The notes: generated by a model from the letters alone, not told the origin. Positions 1 to 9,073 are shown, counted from the stretch's first letter. The stretch: 55,839 bases of DNA from Bacillus sp. JCM 19041 (GCA_001310375.1 BAXC01000017.1:1-55839); one strand, 5' to 3'. Made by a program: numbers and translations.

Positions 1-2
1 AG

Positions 3-982
3 GTAAACAAGACAGAGCGAGTAGGCAACAACACATGGTATCGAGGTACCTTGAATAATCGAACAGTCTGGATCCACGAGACTTATGTAACGGAAAAATC
101 TGTCCCTGTGAGCAACTACACTCCATACCGCATTTCCTTGAAGGACGCTGTGAACCTCCAGCACGGTCCTTACGCCCAAACGGACGCATACACACAGTAT
201 GTATCAGCTGATCATGTTAGCCGGGTTGGGAATTCATATTACGTAGATGCGAGCGTGTTAAATGTGCGCAGTGGTCCAGGAACAGCCTATGCTGTTGTTG
301 ACCAGTTGCCGAAAGGGACTAGGCTTTCAGTTAGACGGACAACGAATGGTTGGCATCAACTGATGTGGGTGAATGCAAAGAAAGAAGACGTTGAATACTA
401 TATGAACCCAATGAATTTCATCAATGATTCACGCCAGCAATTTCAATTCCTTGATCTAGCAAAGACAAGTGGAGTAAGTGCCAACGTGTTGAACAACTAT
501 TTGAGTGGAAGAGGTACACTAAGTGGACAAGGTCAAGCGTTTATCGAAGCTGGACGGACACACGGTGTCAATGAAATTTATCTCCTGTCTCACGCACTCC
601 TTGAGACAGGACATGGTTCATCAACGCTCGCGCAGGGTGTTGTATACAATGGTGTGAAAGTGTATAACATGTATGGCATCGGCGCTGTCGACAGTTGTCC
701 AATTGAATGTGGTTCCAAATTTGCTTATGAGCAAGGGTGGGATACCCTCATAAAGCCATTGTTGGAGGTTCTAGTTTTATTGGCAACAATTATGTGAAAT
801 CTGGGCAAAACACTTTATATAAGATGCGTTGGAACCCGCAGCGTTTAGTTGAAACGGGAAGGCCTACTCACCAATATGCGACGGATATTGGTTGGGCCTC
901 TAAGCAAGTATATACAATGTATAACTTATATCAAGAAATTGGTGAATACTCACTTGTGCTTGATATTCCGGTCTATCAATAA
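3..982 (+). CDS. Peptidoglycan endo-beta-N-acetylglucosaminidase with GW/SH3 domains (5' end outside window, frameshifted)
   Basis: Cell-wall autolysin that cleaves glycan strands outside the cell. The reading frame is already open at base 3, so the gene starts before the window. The first residues (NNTWYRGTLNNRTVWIH) look like a GW-type wall-binding repeat. An SH3b segment follows (VLNVRSGPGTAYAVVDQLPKG), then a LytG/LytD-like glucosaminidase domain with LLSHALLETGHGSSTLA, which contains the expected catalytic Glu, and YNMYGIGA. At 745-747 a CCC run appears one C short. The frame ends at 797, while the other frame continues as HKAIVGGSSFIGNNYV to the stop at 982. The joined protein is normal for the family, so a sequencing error is likelier than decay. 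Family call strong; exact orthology to LytG not proven. Confidence 0.85.
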
Positions 983-1027
983 ATAATTTCTAAAAAGTTA
1001 GTTCGTTTATTATATAAATATATAGAC

Positions 1028-1062
1028 TATGAGTCCAGAATTCGCTGGACTCATATTTCTTT
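1028..1062 (+). terminator. Rho-independent terminator after the glucosaminidase
   Basis: An 11-bp perfect stem (TATGAGTCCAG / CTGGACTCATA, 1028-1038 and 1045-1055) has a 6-nt loop and is followed by TTTCTTTATTG. It lies 45 nt after the stop at 982. Confidence 0.85.
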
Positions 1063-1271
1063 ATTGTTACTTCATCCGAGAAATGAGGAGCTTGTATAGA
1101 AAGTGTCAAAAATCGCATGCTCTTTTGATCACATAAAGCGCTTAAAGAAGTAGATTAATAGGTAGAAATTCGTATTTAACTCTCCAGAGAGTAGGTTATT
1201 TCATGGTAGTTATTTTGTATGAAACAACAAAAGATGTTTGACATTTAGAAGGTGTCTAATGTCCTTGTATT

Positions 1272-1280
1272 TGTTATAAT
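1272..1280 (+). promoter_or_regulatory. Candidate extended -10 promoter
   Basis: TGTTATAAT matches an extended -10 (TGnTATAAT). The hexamer 17 nt upstream (GTGTCT) is poor. A TTGACA at 1238-1243 is 31 nt away, too far to pair with it. It would drive the genes from 1401 or 1533. The rest of 1063-1400 shows nothing recognisable. Confidence 0.35.
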
Positions 1281-1400
1281 TAAATGTAGTTTTTATCAGT
1301 ATATGAAATAAACGCCATTTCAATAAGGTATTCCTATTTTATTTCGTTGTTTTTTGATGATAGTAAGGAATAAGGTGTTAAAAACTAAGGGTGATTTGTA

Positions 1401-1484
1401 ATGACCAGCTATTTATTTTTAAGCGGTTCCATATCGACCAAGAGCTGGCATACTCATCGCAGAAATCTTGTTTTCTGTCTTTGA
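1401..1484 (+). CDS. Possible small ORF, 27 aa, unrecognised
   Basis: ATG at 1401 gives a 27-residue peptide beginning MTSYLFLSGSISTKSWHTHR and ending LVFCL. A weak AAGGGTG lies 8-9 nt upstream. It is either a leader peptide or the start of a longer gene cut by a frameshift. No family recognised. Confidence 0.2.
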   Translation: MTSYLFLSGSISTKSWHTHRRNLVFCL

Positions 1485-1532
1485 AAAGATAGTGAGGAGA
1501 GTAGATGAAGGAAAGGAGTGTAGTTAGATACT

Positions 1533-3228
1533 GTGATGAAATTAAGAAGCGTGGAAGGGCGACTTAATAAAGCAAGCATGCTAGTGGATCAAAAGAAATG
1601 GGCAAAGGCGCTTGTTATTTATACTCATTTGTTTAACGATTATTGTACGCCGGCAAGGGAGTTTTCCTCAAGAGCTAACAAATTACTTTTAAAAAGGAAA
1701 TTTAAAGCCGCCGCCGAAAGCTCTGTTATAGGAGGTACTATTCATCCAGCTGATTTAATTCTAAAAATCCAGCGAACAACAACCTACCTGGCACGGTTAA
1801 GATGGCGGAAAGCTATGAATGTTTGGCGAGTAAAAAATCATCATTCAGAGGGACATATCTTTATTATTCTTGCTAGATTCGAATGCCTTCAGCAGTTGGG
1901 TAATGAAATGGAAGCAAGAGAGGTGTTAATTTCCGGACATCAGTTATACCCTGAAGATCCTAAACTGAATTTGGTCTTAGGCAAACATTATTTTTCAAAA
2001 AAACAATGGGATCAAGTTCCTTTTTTTTTATAAAAAAGCTAAAGAGTACGGTCGGAAATTAGAACCTGAAGAATATGTTGAAGTAGCTACTGCAGAAATA
2101 AACAAGAGAGAGATTGAGGCGGCTGATGAGACTGTCCTGTCCGGTTTAACTTTGTTTCCTGATAACAAACACTTGTTATTGAAGGCAATTGAAATTGCTA
2201 AAGAAAAAAGGGAATGGAATGTTGTTGTTAAACACTGTACAAAGGCAGAAGCGGTGCTGTATGAAGATGAAAAATTTAATCAAGTGCTCCTAACAAAATC
2301 AATTGCACTACAATTCTGTGGTAAGTATAAAGAAGCGAAAGATTGCTTTAATTTCTTTATGGCAAATAATCAATCTAAAAAAGGGGATGGACATAGAAAA
2401 TTCATTCTCTTCGATAATGGAGATAGTCGAATTGAGTTTTATAAGTATTTAGGTGAAACAAACGGAATTATTCTTACGTTTGATTCTATTAACTTAAATT
2501 GGGGTCGTGATCCATTCGGCTATAAATTATTAGCTAAGCAAAATATTGATATTTTATCGCTGAGGCGTCGAAAAGTTGAATTATGCCATCAAGATCTTAC
2601 AACAGATGACTACTATAAAACGGTAGAAAAGCTCGTAAGTGGATACGAGAAAAAGCTCGCTTACGGATTTAGTTTAGGGGGGTATACATCGCTTTATTAC
2701 GCTTCAGCCTTGAATTGCGAAATTTTGGCTTTGTCCCCGAGGATCTCTGCCCATCCTATTTTTGGAAAAGGGGAATATCCGAGAGAAAGTTTTACCCATG
2801 AGTTAACCTTTCCGTATAATGAGGACATATCTCCTGTTATTGTATATGATCCCAAGGATAAACGAGATAATCGTTTTATAGAAGAAAATATTAAAAGGGC
2901 ATTCCCACGTGCACGCTATATAAGAACGAATTATTCAGGGCATGCGACCGCACCTTACTTACTTAAAGTTGGAATGTTGAAAACCTATGTATACTGCCTG
3001 CTTAATGGAGCCGAGTACCCCAGTGTGAAGAGAGAAAATAATTGTCTTTCTCCCAATTATCTTCGTATCTTGGCATCACACTGCTATAGAAGGGGGAAAT
3101 TAAAATGGGCGCTTACATTAGTGGACAGGGCTCTTGCTATTGAACCACATAATAAACATGGGCTAAAATTAAGAAAGAATATTCAAGAGAAAATAAAACA
3201 AGACAATAAAGCCTTGTTACCTGCTTAG
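1533..3228 (+). CDS. TPR - alpha/beta hydrolase - TPR protein (frameshifted)
   Basis: The predicted protein is about 565 aa. Residues 1 to about 270 are helical TPR-like repeats. A hydrolase-type domain follows with nucleophile elbow GFSLGGYTSLYYA, an acid region VYDPKDKRDNRFI and a histidine in NYSGHATAP. The last 60 residues form another TPR (YRRGKLKWALTLVDRALAI). A run of nine T at 2021-2029 breaks the frame (first ORF stops at 2033). Reading eight T joins DQVPFF to YKKAKEYGRKLEPEEYVEV with no gap. The start is GTG 1533 or ATG 1536, with GGAG about 15 nt upstream, which is long. No signal peptide, so cytoplasmic. It lies directly upstream of tagGH, which suggests a role in wall or capsule polymer metabolism. 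That link is positional only, and the enzymatic activity is unknown. Confidence 0.7.
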
Positions 3229-3328
3229 TGATGGGTAATTATTAAAAGATAATAAAATAAAACCCCTATATTTAATGCTATATTAGAATCGTCCTTATCT
3301 GCTATAAAAAGACCTTAATAATGTTTCA

Positions 3329-3356
3329 AAAAGCACCCGACTTTGGGTGCTTTTCT
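3329..3356 (+). terminator. Rho-independent terminator after the TPR-hydrolase gene
   Basis: AAAAGCACCC (3329-3338) pairs with GGGTGCTTTT (3345-3354) and is followed by CTGAT. It lies about 100 nt downstream of the stop. A possible -10 (TATGAT, 3426-3431) for tagG follows, with no good -35. Confidence 0.75.
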
Positions 3357-3579
3357 GATCAAGACAAAAATGGTATTTTCATTAAAATGCCCTTGATCAA
3401 AATGGCGAAACGTATTGGATAATGATATGATATAAAAGGTGTGATGAGCATCTCTTTTTATACCGATATTTTTTGGGAACATATAATGAATATGTTTAAC
3501 CAACTAGACCTGTATAAGAATGGTGAGAGTCAAGATTCGATTTAAAAGCAAGAATTTATCCCATCAAGGAGTACAAGCT

Positions 3580-4382
3580 ATGAAAGCCGTTTTACAGTTG
3601 CTAAAAGAGCAATATGAGAACAAGCACTTGATTTTTAGGCTTGCGGCGTTTGAGCAGAGAAGCAAGTTCCAGCTTCACTATTTAGGGGCGTTATGGCAAT
3701 TATTTAGCCCGCTCATGCAAGTCGTTGTGTTTTTTGTTATTTTTGGTTTAGGAATTAGGCAAGGGCTCCAGTGGGAGACACGCCGTTTTTTGTTTGGTTA
3801 TTATGTGGATTAATTCCATGGTTTTTTATTAGCCCTTCTATTTTACAAGGGTCAAACAGTATTCACCAGAAAATTAAAATGGTCTCAAAGATGAAGTTCC
3901 CGGTAAGTGTGTTGCCGTCGATTGTTATTGTTGGAAATTCAATTAGCTTTTTCGTCATGCTCGGAGTTTTATGTATCGTGCTAGCGATATATTCAATATT
4001 CTCCGGCGTGTATTTATTGCAACTACCGTATTATATGCTCTGTTTATACGCATTTCTGTATGTATTTTCGATCTTTAGTGCAACAATTGCAACGGTTGTT
4101 CGTGATTATTACCAGTTGCTACAAGCGGGAATGCGGATGCTGTTTTTTCTTAGTCCAATTATCTGGGTTCCTAGTGCAATGCCGGAATACCTGCAGCCAA
4201 TCTTGCAGTTAAATCCTGTTTATTATATCTTGAATGGTTTCCGCGATTCATTTATTGGTGGCACATGGTTTTTTGACAATATTCCTTACATGATTTATTT
4301 TTGGTCGGGGATCTTGTTGCTTGCTTTTGTAGGTGCGTATGTGTTTAACAAGTTTAAAAATAGTTTCGTGGATTATTTGTAA
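3580..4382 (+). CDS. tagG: Teichoic acid ABC exporter, permease TagG (frameshifted)
   Basis: Membrane subunit of the exporter that moves lipid-linked wall teichoic acid across the cytoplasmic membrane. It is an ABC-2-type permease: FRLAAFEQRSKFQLHYLGALWQLF leads into the first membrane helix, and at least five more hydrophobic segments follow. The start is ATG 3580 (MKAVLQLLKEQYENK), with AAGGAG at 3566-3571, 8 nt upstream; the ORF extension back to 3520 is not needed. The frame breaks in a GGG run at 3773-3775. One extra G gives QWGDTPFFVWLLCGLIPW, the expected family sequence. tagH follows 14 nt later. Confidence 0.88.
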
Positions 4383-4396
4383 AGGGGCTTACATTC

Positions 4397-6157
4397 ATGA
4401 ACCCTAAAATTAAATTAAAAGGCGTTTCGAAAAAGTATACGCTCTATCATAATAATGTTGAAAAGTTAAAAGCGATGTTTTTACCCAAATTGAGGGAAGC
4501 GCAACGAGATTTTTATGCGTTAAAAGACATTTCACTAGAGATCTTTGAAGGGGAAACAATCGGTGTTGTTGGCATTAATGGATCAGGTAAATCAACGATC
4601 TCTAATGTTTTATCTAGTGTTATTCCTCCAACCGAAGGTGAGATTGAGATTCATGGTGAAACCTCATTAATTGCAATTAATGTTGGTTTAAACAATAATT
4701 TAAATGGATACGAGAATATCGAGCAGAAATGTTTAATGCATGGTTTTAGCAAAGATGAAATTATTGAATTAACTCCTTTAATTGAAGAGTTTGCTGATAT
4801 CGGCGATTTTATTGACCAACCGGTTAAGAACTATTCTTCGGGAATGAAGTCACGTCTTGGTTTTGCTATTTCTGTTCATACGAATCCCGATATTATGATT
4901 GTAGATGAGGCTTTATCCGTTGGTGATAAAACATTTTACCAAAAGTGTAAAGATAAGATCGATGAATTCAAAGCTCAAAATAAAACGATCATTTTTATTA
5001 GTCATAATGTAGGTGAAATTAAAAACCTATCAGATCGAGTTCTTTGGCTTCATAATGGTGAAGTGCGCGCATTCGGGGAAAAAGAAGAAGTCATTAAAGA
5101 CTATGAACAGTATATTAAGTGGTTTAACAAGCTTTCTAAGAAAGAAAAAGAAGATCATAAGGACGAGTTAAAAAAGAAGCGTTCTTTGGCTCCTGAAAAT
5201 GTACAAGCGGACGAGGAAGAGGATCGACCATATGACCCGGATCAAGCTCCGTTAAGAAGCAGTAGGGGGAAAAAAAGCAAAGGCAATAAGCAAGAAACAG
5301 ATAAGAAGCGAGTTGGGCATGCGGCTCTGTTCTTCGGTCAGCTTACGTTGTATCTTGGGGTTTTTCTTGTTGCTGCTTATTTTTTAGCGATCCCATCTTT
5401 TATGGAAGCCATTGGTATTAGCGAACCAGAGGAAGAAGTAAAAGTTGAAGAAACAGTTGCCACAGAAGAAGAAGTGGAATCAGAGATCACAATGTACGAC
5501 GAACCAGTGCCGGCATTTGTGCAAGCGGTGGAAGCGACTTTATATGAGAACAATGAATTATCAGAGTCTGTTCTAACACTGCCGTTTGGAACATCAGTGG
5601 AGATCATTGGAGAGACTGATGGTGGAGAGATCGTTGCTGCCATAGTTGATGGAAACGAGTCGTTTATTGCTTTAGATGATGTTGTTTTATTTTCAGAGGA
5701 TGAAGTAGAACAGTTGGAATGGGAAGCGGTCAGTGAAGGGTTTGAACCTCAGTTCAGCGGATCAATTGAGTACTTTATTGCCTTTTTAGGTGCAAACCAT
5801 GTAGAAACGGATGCAGGGTTTAATCAAAGTGGAACAACGAAATCACCGGATGAACTAGGTTACACGTATTCATCTTATCCGTATGGTTTTAGTTACAAAG
5901 TAGATGATACTGGTATGATTGAAGGCATATTGGCAGAGTTTGAAGGTTCGGGAATGGAAATGGATCAGGAGACTGTTTATCAGTTGAATAACAATTACGT
6001 CCTGTTTAATACTGAAGAAAACCTTGCTTATTTTTTTTACAGTAGAATAGAGAAAAGGAGCCGTTCAAATGAATGGCTCCTTTTTTGTTCGTATAATTAC
6101 AAGTTGACTAAGAAAATGAAGTTGATGATAGTAGTGGAGGTGAATGAGTTATACTAG
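4397..6157 (+). CDS. tagH: Teichoic acid ABC exporter, ATP-binding protein TagH
   Basis: ATPase partner of TagG. The N-terminal ABC domain has Walker A GINGSGKS, signature YSSGMKSRLGFA, Walker B IMIVDEALS and switch FISHNVGE. A charged linker follows, then one membrane helix (LTLYLGVFLVAAYFLAIPSF), then an acidic extracellular SH3b-like part. This layout is typical of Bacillus TagH, which is longer than most teichoic exporter ATPases. As read it has 586 codons, but the last ~38 run through a strong terminator at 6053-6084. One extra T in the T8 run (6031-6038) would give the ending YFFLQ and a stop at about 6042-6044, just before the hairpin. I believe that is the true end. Confidence 0.9.
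   Translation: MNPKIKLKGVSKKYTLYHNNVEKLKAMFLPKLREAQRDFYALKDISLEIFEGETIGVVGINGSGKSTISNVLSSVIPPTEGEIEIHGETSLIAINVGLNNNLNGYENIEQKCLMHGFSKDEIIELTPLIEEFADIGDFIDQPVKNYSSGMKSRLGFAISVHTNPDIMIVDEALSVGDKTFYQKCKDKIDEFKAQNKTIIFISHNVGEIKNLSDRVLWLHNGEVRAFGEKEEVIKDYEQYIKWFNKLSKKEKEDHKDELKKKRSLAPENVQADEEEDRPYDPDQAPLRSSRGKKSKGNKQETDKKRVGHAALFFGQLTLYLGVFLVAAYFLAIPSFMEAIGISEPEEEVKVEETVATEEEVESEITMYDEPVPAFVQAVEATLYENNELSESVLTLPFGTSVEIIGETDGGEIVAAIVDGNESFIALDDVVLFSEDEVEQLEWEAVSEGFEPQFSGSIEYFIAFLGANHVETDAGFNQSGTTKSPDELGYTYSSYPYGFSYKVDDTGMIEGILAEFEGSGMEMDQETVYQLNNNYVLFNTEENLAYFFYSRIEKRSRSNEWLLFCSYNYKLTKKMKLMIVVEVNELY
6053..6090 (+). terminator. Rho-independent terminator of tagGH
   Basis: AAAAGGAGCC (6053-6062) pairs perfectly with GGCTCCTTTT (6075-6084), followed by TTG. 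As sequenced it lies inside the tagH frame. Confidence 0.85.
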
Positions 6158-6208
6158 ATGGAGGAGATATGAATTCGTGAAAATAAGCATGATAAAGGAG
6201 AAATAATA

Positions 6209-7265
6209 ATGGAAAATGAGGAGTTTTTAACAGAGTTAGTGCAAATTCCTTCCCCTTCAGGACATGAAGCGGAAATACAAAAAAAAGTGGCTTCAGTATG
6301 TAGAACCATTTGCAGATAATGTATCTGTAGATCATTCAGGAAATGCAATAGCTGCAATAAATCCTGATGCACCGTTTAAGATTCTTTTAGCAGGCCATTG
6401 CGATGAGATCGGTTTTTTAATCAAATCAATTGACGAAAATGGCTATCTCTACGTTGAAAAGCTTGGTGGAATTAGCCATAAGCCAGCTTTAGGTATGGAA
6501 GTACAGGTGCTTGGGACAAAAGGGTCGGTTTCTGGTGTGATTGGGACGAATGCAGAACATCACGGGGGAGCAGATGATAAGTTCTCTATTGATGATCTAT
6601 TCATAGATTGTGGGGCAAGCTCTGCTCAGGAAATAAAGGAATATGTTCAGGTTGGTGACCCTGCTGTTTATCAAGTCGCACCAAAAAGATTAATGGGTGA
6701 ATGCTTTAGTGCCAGGGGACTTGATAATCGGACGGGCGCTTTTATTGTTGCAGAGGTATTGAGGCGTTTACATCAAAAAAGACCAGATGTTGGCGTATAT
6801 GCTGTAAGTACAGTTAATGAAGAAACGAATATGGGCGGTGCTTATTTCGCAGGCGCTGGTCTACAACCAGATCTGGCAATTGCGCTTGATGTTACGTTTG
6901 CAACGGATTATCCAGCGGTTAGTACCCGCAAACATGGAGATATAAAGATTGGTGGAGGGCCAGTTCTAGCAAAGGGAGCGCCAATTAACTTAAAGGCAAA
7001 TGCATTGCTAGAGGAGTCTGCAAAAAGATTAAATATGTCAATCCAGTATGAACTAACACCTCGTAATACTGGTACGGATGCTGATCGAATTCGTTTAACT
7101 GGAAAAGGAGTTCCAATCGCACTCGTTTCGCTGCCGCTTCGCTATATGCATGCGCCACGTGAAGTCGTGTCGTTAACAGATATGAAACAGGAGATTGAGT
7201 TATTGGTCGATTTTGTTCAGAACCTAAGTGGAACGGAAGAGTTACGCCCTGTTATTTGGCCATAA
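6209..7265 (+). CDS. M42-family glutamyl-type aminopeptidase / endoglucanase-like metallopeptidase (frameshifted)
   Basis: Cytosolic di-metal aminopeptidase of the M42 (YsdC/FrvX) group that trims peptides. The start is ATG 6209 (MENEEFLTELVQIPSPSGHE), with AAAGGAG 8 nt upstream. Metal-ligand and catalytic motifs are visible: LLAGHCDEIGFLI (the family HxD), GLDNRTGAF, VNEETNMGG (catalytic Glu pair) and ALDVTFATDYP. The frame breaks in the A8 run at 6279-6286; one A fewer joins AEIQKK to WLQYVEPFADNV. About 351 aa when joined, normal for the family. Substrate unknown. Confidence 0.85.
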
Positions 7266-7276
7266 AAAATAAAGGG

Positions 7277-7300
7277 AGCTGCCTTTAACAGGCAGCTTTC
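7277..7300 (+). terminator. Hairpin after the M42 gene
   Basis: AGCTGCCT (7277-7284) pairs with AGGCAGCT (7290-7297), then TTC. It is a weak terminator because the T-tract is short. It forms the left border of the palindromic element below. Confidence 0.55.
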
Positions 7301-7301
7301 A

Positions 7302-7422
7302 GACTGAAGAAAAACGCTCGCATACGTAGTCGCTTGGCTCGGTCATATGCTCTTGAACTTCTTGATCGATTCGCATCTTCCCTCGCCGTCGCTCCTAGTC
7401 TGACAAGCGTTTCTTTTCAGTC
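7302..7422. repeat. Long imperfect palindrome in the intergenic region
   Basis: GACTGAAGAAAAACGCT (7302-7318) and AGCGTTTCTTTTCAGTC (7406-7422) are reverse complements with two mismatches. The ~87-nt loop holds no credible ORF. The element lies between two similar AGCTGCC hairpins (7277-7297, 7455-7475). It may be a dispersed palindromic repeat or a structured RNA. Confidence 0.5.
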
Positions 7423-7454
7423 CGGTCAGTTACCGACTGTGTCGACAACCTCCA

Positions 7455-7484
7455 AGCTGCCCTTACCGGGCAGCTCTCTTTTTG
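7455..7484 (+). terminator. Hairpin overlapping the end of the 2TM-repeat gene
   Basis: AGCTGCCC (7455-7462) pairs with GGGCAGCT (7468-7475), followed on the + strand by CTCTTTTT. It would stop + strand read-through into the convergent genes. It also covers the stop codon of the minus-strand CDS. Confidence 0.6.
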
Positions 7485-8236
7485 TAGTAAAAAAAGTACA
7501 TGGATAGTGGCCACCAAAGAATGGCGAAAATCGGATAAACAGCCCAAACCGTTTGCGGAGAAGTCAAAACGTTGACAGTAATAAAAAATATGGAAAAAAG
7601 CAATGTGGTTATTATCGAAAAAGCAAATGGTTTTGGTCCAAACTTGATTGATAGCGGCCACCAGAGAACGGCGAAGATCGGATAAATTGACCAAGGTGTC
7701 TCGGGTGTTGTTAGTACATTAAGAACAATCAAAAAAACGGTCAAAAGCGTTGTTCCAAGAACTGAGAACCGAAAATGCTTTTTGGCATAAGCAACTGATA
7801 ATGGCCACCAAAGTACAGCAAAAGTAGGGAAGATTGCCCACGGAAAACCAGGTTCCATGTACATATTTAAAACGGTGTAATAGGCAATGGTTGCTATAGC
7901 CGCTACGATAGCGAAAAACGGCTTGGCGGCAGTTCTTCCAACGATCGCAGATAGTGGCCACCAAATGATAGGAAACCAAGCATACATGATCCAAAGGTAA
8001 TCGGGTGATTCAATGATATTAATAATAAACAATATTGCAATGATGGCACCAGACATTGTAATTGAGTATAAAATGTAACCATTTTTTCTTTTCAAAAGAA
8101 GCGATAAAGGACCAAGCAATAAGAATAAAGTAGGATAGAGAGCCCACCACTCACTAGGAGTGGTTAGTGAATTAATAAGTACAAGTATGACTATTAATAC
8201 GAAGGTGAATGGAAAAGCATGATACTCAACTTTCAT
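7463..8236 (-). CDS. Membrane protein made of five tandem 2TM repeats
   Basis: A 257-aa polytopic membrane protein. It consists almost wholly of five units of about 50 residues, each a pair of membrane helices around a conserved turn. The cores are YPTLFLLLGPLS, YAWFPIIWWPLS, FPTFAVLWWPLS, YPIFAVLWWPLS and YPIFAILWWPLS, usually preceded by a TxPxxxW segment. The units resemble the short 2TM domain. It overlaps the stop of the upstream gene by one base and is part of a three-gene PadR operon. Function unknown; a stress-response membrane factor is a guess from PadR context. Confidence 0.75.
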   Translation of the reverse strand: MKVEYHAFPFTFVLIVILVLINSLTTPSEWWALYPTLFLLLGPLSLLLKRKNGYILYSITMSGAIIAILFIINIIESPDYLWIMYAWFPIIWWPLSAIVGRTAAKPFFAIVAAIATIAYYTVLNMYMEPGFPWAIFPTFAVLWWPLSVAYAKKHFRFSVLGTTLLTVFLIVLNVLTTPETPWSIYPIFAVLWWPLSIKFGPKPFAFSIITTLLFSIFFITVNVLTSPQTVWAVYPIFAILWWPLSMYFFYYKKRAAR

Positions 8237-8655
8237 TACGCGTTTCCTTTTTTACGACGCCAATAAAAAAACATCGATAACGGCCACCATAATATAGCGA
8301 AGGTTGGATAAACAAACCAAATGGTATTAGGCGTGTAGTAAATATTAATAAAAAGAAAAAGACCGATAATAAGTGCGCTACCCCATAATGAATACCAAAG
8401 ATTCAAACGCATAGTAGTTGCTGGTGTTGGTTGAATATGATTAGGTTGAGGGTGGAATTCTGCTTTTATCTCATCAATGTCACCAAAATCAACAATTGCC
8501 TTATTGATTGCATCTTCTTCATCTTTGCCTGCTGCTATTAAGTCTTGGACCTTTTCTTCTAGATTTTCAATAATTTCTTCTTTTATCGATTCAGTTTGCC
8601 TTGATTGAGGCACGTTACGAAACAAATGGTTTACATGCGATTCGATGGTTTTCAT
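8236..8655 (-). CDS. HAAS-domain protein with one 2TM repeat
   Basis: 139 aa. Residues 1 to about 70 form a charged helical domain (SIKEEIIENLEEKVQDLIAA, AIVDFGDIDEIKAEF) of the HAAS/DUF1700 type, usually paired with PadR regulators. Residues 85-139 are two membrane helices around YPTFAILWWPLS, the same unit repeated five times in the next gene. The start overlaps the padR-type stop by 4 nt, so the genes are translationally coupled. It probably acts as a membrane partner in the PadR circuit (inference from family association). Confidence 0.8.
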   Translation of the reverse strand: MKTIESHVNHLFRNVPQSRQTESIKEEIIENLEEKVQDLIAAGKDEEDAINKAIVDFGDIDEIKAEFHPQPNHIQPTPATTMRLNLWYSLWGSALIIGLFLFINIYYTPNTIWFVYPTFAILWWPLSMFFYWRRKKGNA

Positions 8656-8996
8656 TCACTTATCTCCCCCAAAAAAATTTCGAGTATTGTTTTTAGTTCC
8701 TGCCATTCAGAAGCTGTGGTATGCAAATACGCTTTTCCTTGTGTTGTGATCGTGTAGTATTTTCTTTTGCCTCCATGTGAACGTTCTCCGTAAAAAGAGC
8801 TGATTAATGCTTTTTTCTCTAATCGTTGGAAGACGGCATAAAGTGTGCCTTCTTTTATTTCAAACTTGCCTTTGGTCCGTGCCCCTATTTCTTTTGATAT
8901 TTCATAGCCATAGCTATCTTTTTCAGCAATTAAGCTTAAGATAATGGAGTCGACATGACCCCTTAGAATATCACTGCGAATACGAGTCACCTCCAT
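8652..8996 (-). CDS. PadR-family transcriptional repressor
   Basis: A 114-aa winged-helix regulator with the PadR core LRGHVDSIILSLIAEKDSYGYEI, FEIKEGTLYAVFQRLEKKALI and the wing GGKRKYYTIT. It most likely represses its own operon through the repeated ATTACTCTATC boxes just upstream. Start choice is odd: ATG 8996 has no upstream Shine-Dalgarno site, and the only GGAGG lies inside its first codons (ATGGAGGTG). An initiation codon about 8 nt further in (ATT before CGC AGT GAT) would fit that site and the usual PadR start, but ATT starts are rare. Confidence 0.87.
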   Translation of the reverse strand: MEVTRIRSDILRGHVDSIILSLIAEKDSYGYEISKEIGARTKGKFEIKEGTLYAVFQRLEKKALISSFYGERSHGGKRKYYTITTQGKAYLHTTASEWQELKTILEIFLGEISE

Positions 8997-9002
8997 CTGT
9001 AA

Positions 9003-9073
9003 ATTACTCTATCTGCATGAGTACTGTCTGATAGAGTAATCATATCGTCAATTACTCTATCTGTCAAAGTAAT
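9003..9073 (-). promoter_or_regulatory. PadR operon promoter with triple operator half-sites
   Basis: On the minus strand, TTGACA (9067-9062) and TATGAT (9044-9039) are 17 nt apart, a near-consensus sigma-A promoter. ATTACTCTATC at 9003-9013 faces GATAGAGTAAT at 9030-9040, a perfect inverted repeat. A third copy, ATTACTCTATC, is at 9051-9061 within the spacer. This arrangement fits autorepression by PadR. Confidence 0.8.

Noticed and set aside
1238..1280. TTGACA followed by TATAAT as a sigma-A promoter
   Set aside because: The spacer is 31 nt, far outside 16-19. Only the extended -10 was kept.
5377..5643. An 88-aa serine-rich minus-strand ORF
   Set aside because: Antisense shadow of the acidic TagH segment.
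6108..6372. Two minus-strand ORFs of 72-75 aa
   Set aside because: They are antisense to the tagH-M42 junction, overlap each other, and lack ribosome sites.
7395..7694. A 99-aa minus-strand ORF
   Set aside because: It overlaps the 2TM-repeat gene in another frame and has no family features.
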